A stretch of DNA of 5,455 nucleotides, taken from NCBI GenBank assembly GCA_009704705.1, contig WLDR01000100.1, positions 1 to 5,455 of the forward strand. The letters are read 5' to 3'. Numbering within the stretch: position 1 is the first letter of the stretch; every line of letters begins with the position of its first letter. This DNA comes from Actinomycetota bacterium (GTDB lineage Bacteria > Actinomycetota > Actinomycetes > Actinomycetales > Microbacteriaceae). The translations under genes and the position numbers were made by a program. The notes beneath the pieces were generated by a model. That model did no database searches and was not told the origin of the DNA. It worked only from the letters and a program-made list of their open reading frames with translations. Positions 5,050 through 5,455 of the stretch are shown here, in pieces.

Positions 5050-5372
5050 TATTTGGTCTCCTCCGTGGTTTCGTCTGCTTCGACCGCGTCAGCAGCCTTC
5101 GCCTTCGGTGCGGCCTTTGCTTTCGGTGCTGGTGCAGCGGTTGCAACGGGGGTGGCGCGGATGCCGAGCTCGCGCTCGCGCAGCACCGTGTAGATGCGCG
5201 CGATGTCGCGCTTCACGGCACGCACGCGTCCGTGGCTCTCGAGCTGACCCGTAGCGGCCTGGAAGCGCAGGTTGAACAGCTCTTCCTTCGCGCGACGGAG
5301 CTCCTCGATGAGGCGCTCGTTGTCGAACGTGTCGAGGTCAGCGGACTTGAGTTCCTTGGATCCGATCGCCAT
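5049..5372 (-). CDS. rpmC: 50S ribosomal protein L29 with Ala/Lys/acidic C-terminal tail
   Basis: L29 lies next to L23 at the peptide exit tunnel, the docking area for trigger factor and signal recognition particle. The 107-residue product has a normal two-helix L29 core at about 6-70, with the signature KEELFNLRFQAATGQLE (29-45) and RVRAVKRDIARIYTVLRERE (49-68). Residues about 73-107 form an extra tail, first Ala/Pro/Lys-rich (AAPAPKAKAAPKAKAAD) and then acidic (VEADETTEETK). E. coli L29 is about 63 residues. The ATG shares one base with the rplP stop, and GAGGG lies nine bases upstream. The tail would be expected to reach out near the tunnel exit, but this is inference. Confidence 0.96.
   Translation of the reverse strand: MAIGSKELKSADLDTFDNERLIEELRRAKEELFNLRFQAATGQLESHGRVRAVKRDIARIYTVLRERELGIRATPVATAAPAPKAKAAPKAKAADAVEADETTEETK
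5058..5064 (-). promoter_or_regulatory. Ribosome binding site of rpsQ
   Basis: GGAGGAG lies eight bases before the rpsQ ATG and is read within the acidic C-terminal tail codons of rpmC. It confirms the rpsQ start that includes the Lys/Ala-rich N-terminus. Confidence 0.75.
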
Positions 5373-5455
5373 TATGCGTCACCCTCTTCGCGCTTGATGA
5401 TGCGTGCCTTGAGAGGCAGCTTGTGGATGGCGCGCATCATTGCTTCGCGCGCAAT
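5372..5455 (-). CDS. rplP: 50S ribosomal protein L16, C-terminal end
   Basis: Only the last 27 codons and the stop are in the window; the gene continues past the right edge. The read end is IAREAMMRAIHKLPLKARII followed by KREEGDA, which matches the conserved L16 C-terminus (EA-x-x-A-x-x-KLP-x-K-x-R-x-x-x-RE). L16 sits near the A-site tRNA elbow and is needed for late 50S maturation. The TAA stop shares its last base with the rpmC ATG. The order rplP-rpmC-rpsQ is the normal end of the S10 cluster, which supports the call despite the short fragment. Confidence 0.92.
   Translation of the reverse strand: MAREAMMRAIHKLPLKARIIKREEGDA

Overview
The window is one stretch of the bacterial S10-spc ribosomal-protein gene cluster, read entirely from the minus strand. 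In transcription order (right to left) it holds the 3' end of rplP (L16), then rpmC (L29), rpsQ (S17), rplN (L14), rplX (L24), rplE (L5), rpsH (S8), rplF (L6), rplR (L18), rpsE (S5), rpmD (L30), rplO (L15) and the first 98 codons of secY. All twelve ribosomal proteins are recognised from family motifs in the translations.

The moderately high GC content, the actinobacterial-looking starts of SecY, S8 and S5, the L24 KOW-loop insertion and the missing rpsN between rplE and rpsH all point to a high-GC Gram-positive bacterium. Order Micrococcales is most likely, probably Microbacteriaceae. This placement comes from remembered family patterns, not from a search. No mobile element, CRISPR array, tRNA or rRNA was seen. 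No typical promoter or rho-independent terminator was seen either.

Layout: coding is nearly continuous. Five junctions (rplP/rpmC, rpmC/rpsQ, rplX/rplE, rpsE/rpmD, rpmD/rplO) share the same one-base TAATG overlap, and rplR/rpsE share GTGA. Translation along the message is therefore probably coupled. Only three gaps exceed 10 bases: rpsQ-rplN (34), rplE-rpsH (101) and rplO-secY (96). The two larger ones can fold. The rplO-secY leader has a 13-bp stem whose four G-U pairs form only in the minus-strand RNA, and it abuts a second stem that reaches the secY Shine-Dalgarno (SD) site. The rplE-rpsH gap holds an imperfect 11-bp stem, a possible nine-codon ORF, and no S14 gene.

Function: the genes supply large- and small-subunit ribosomal proteins together with the SecY channel subunit, so ribosome synthesis and membrane-protein export capacity are made from one message. 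The main unusual features are low-complexity tails on ribosomal proteins. The largest is a 102-residue Ala/Lys/Pro tail at the N-terminus of L15, with smaller ones on S5 and L29. Nothing suggests a new multi-gene system; the points worth a second look are these tails and the leader RNA structures.
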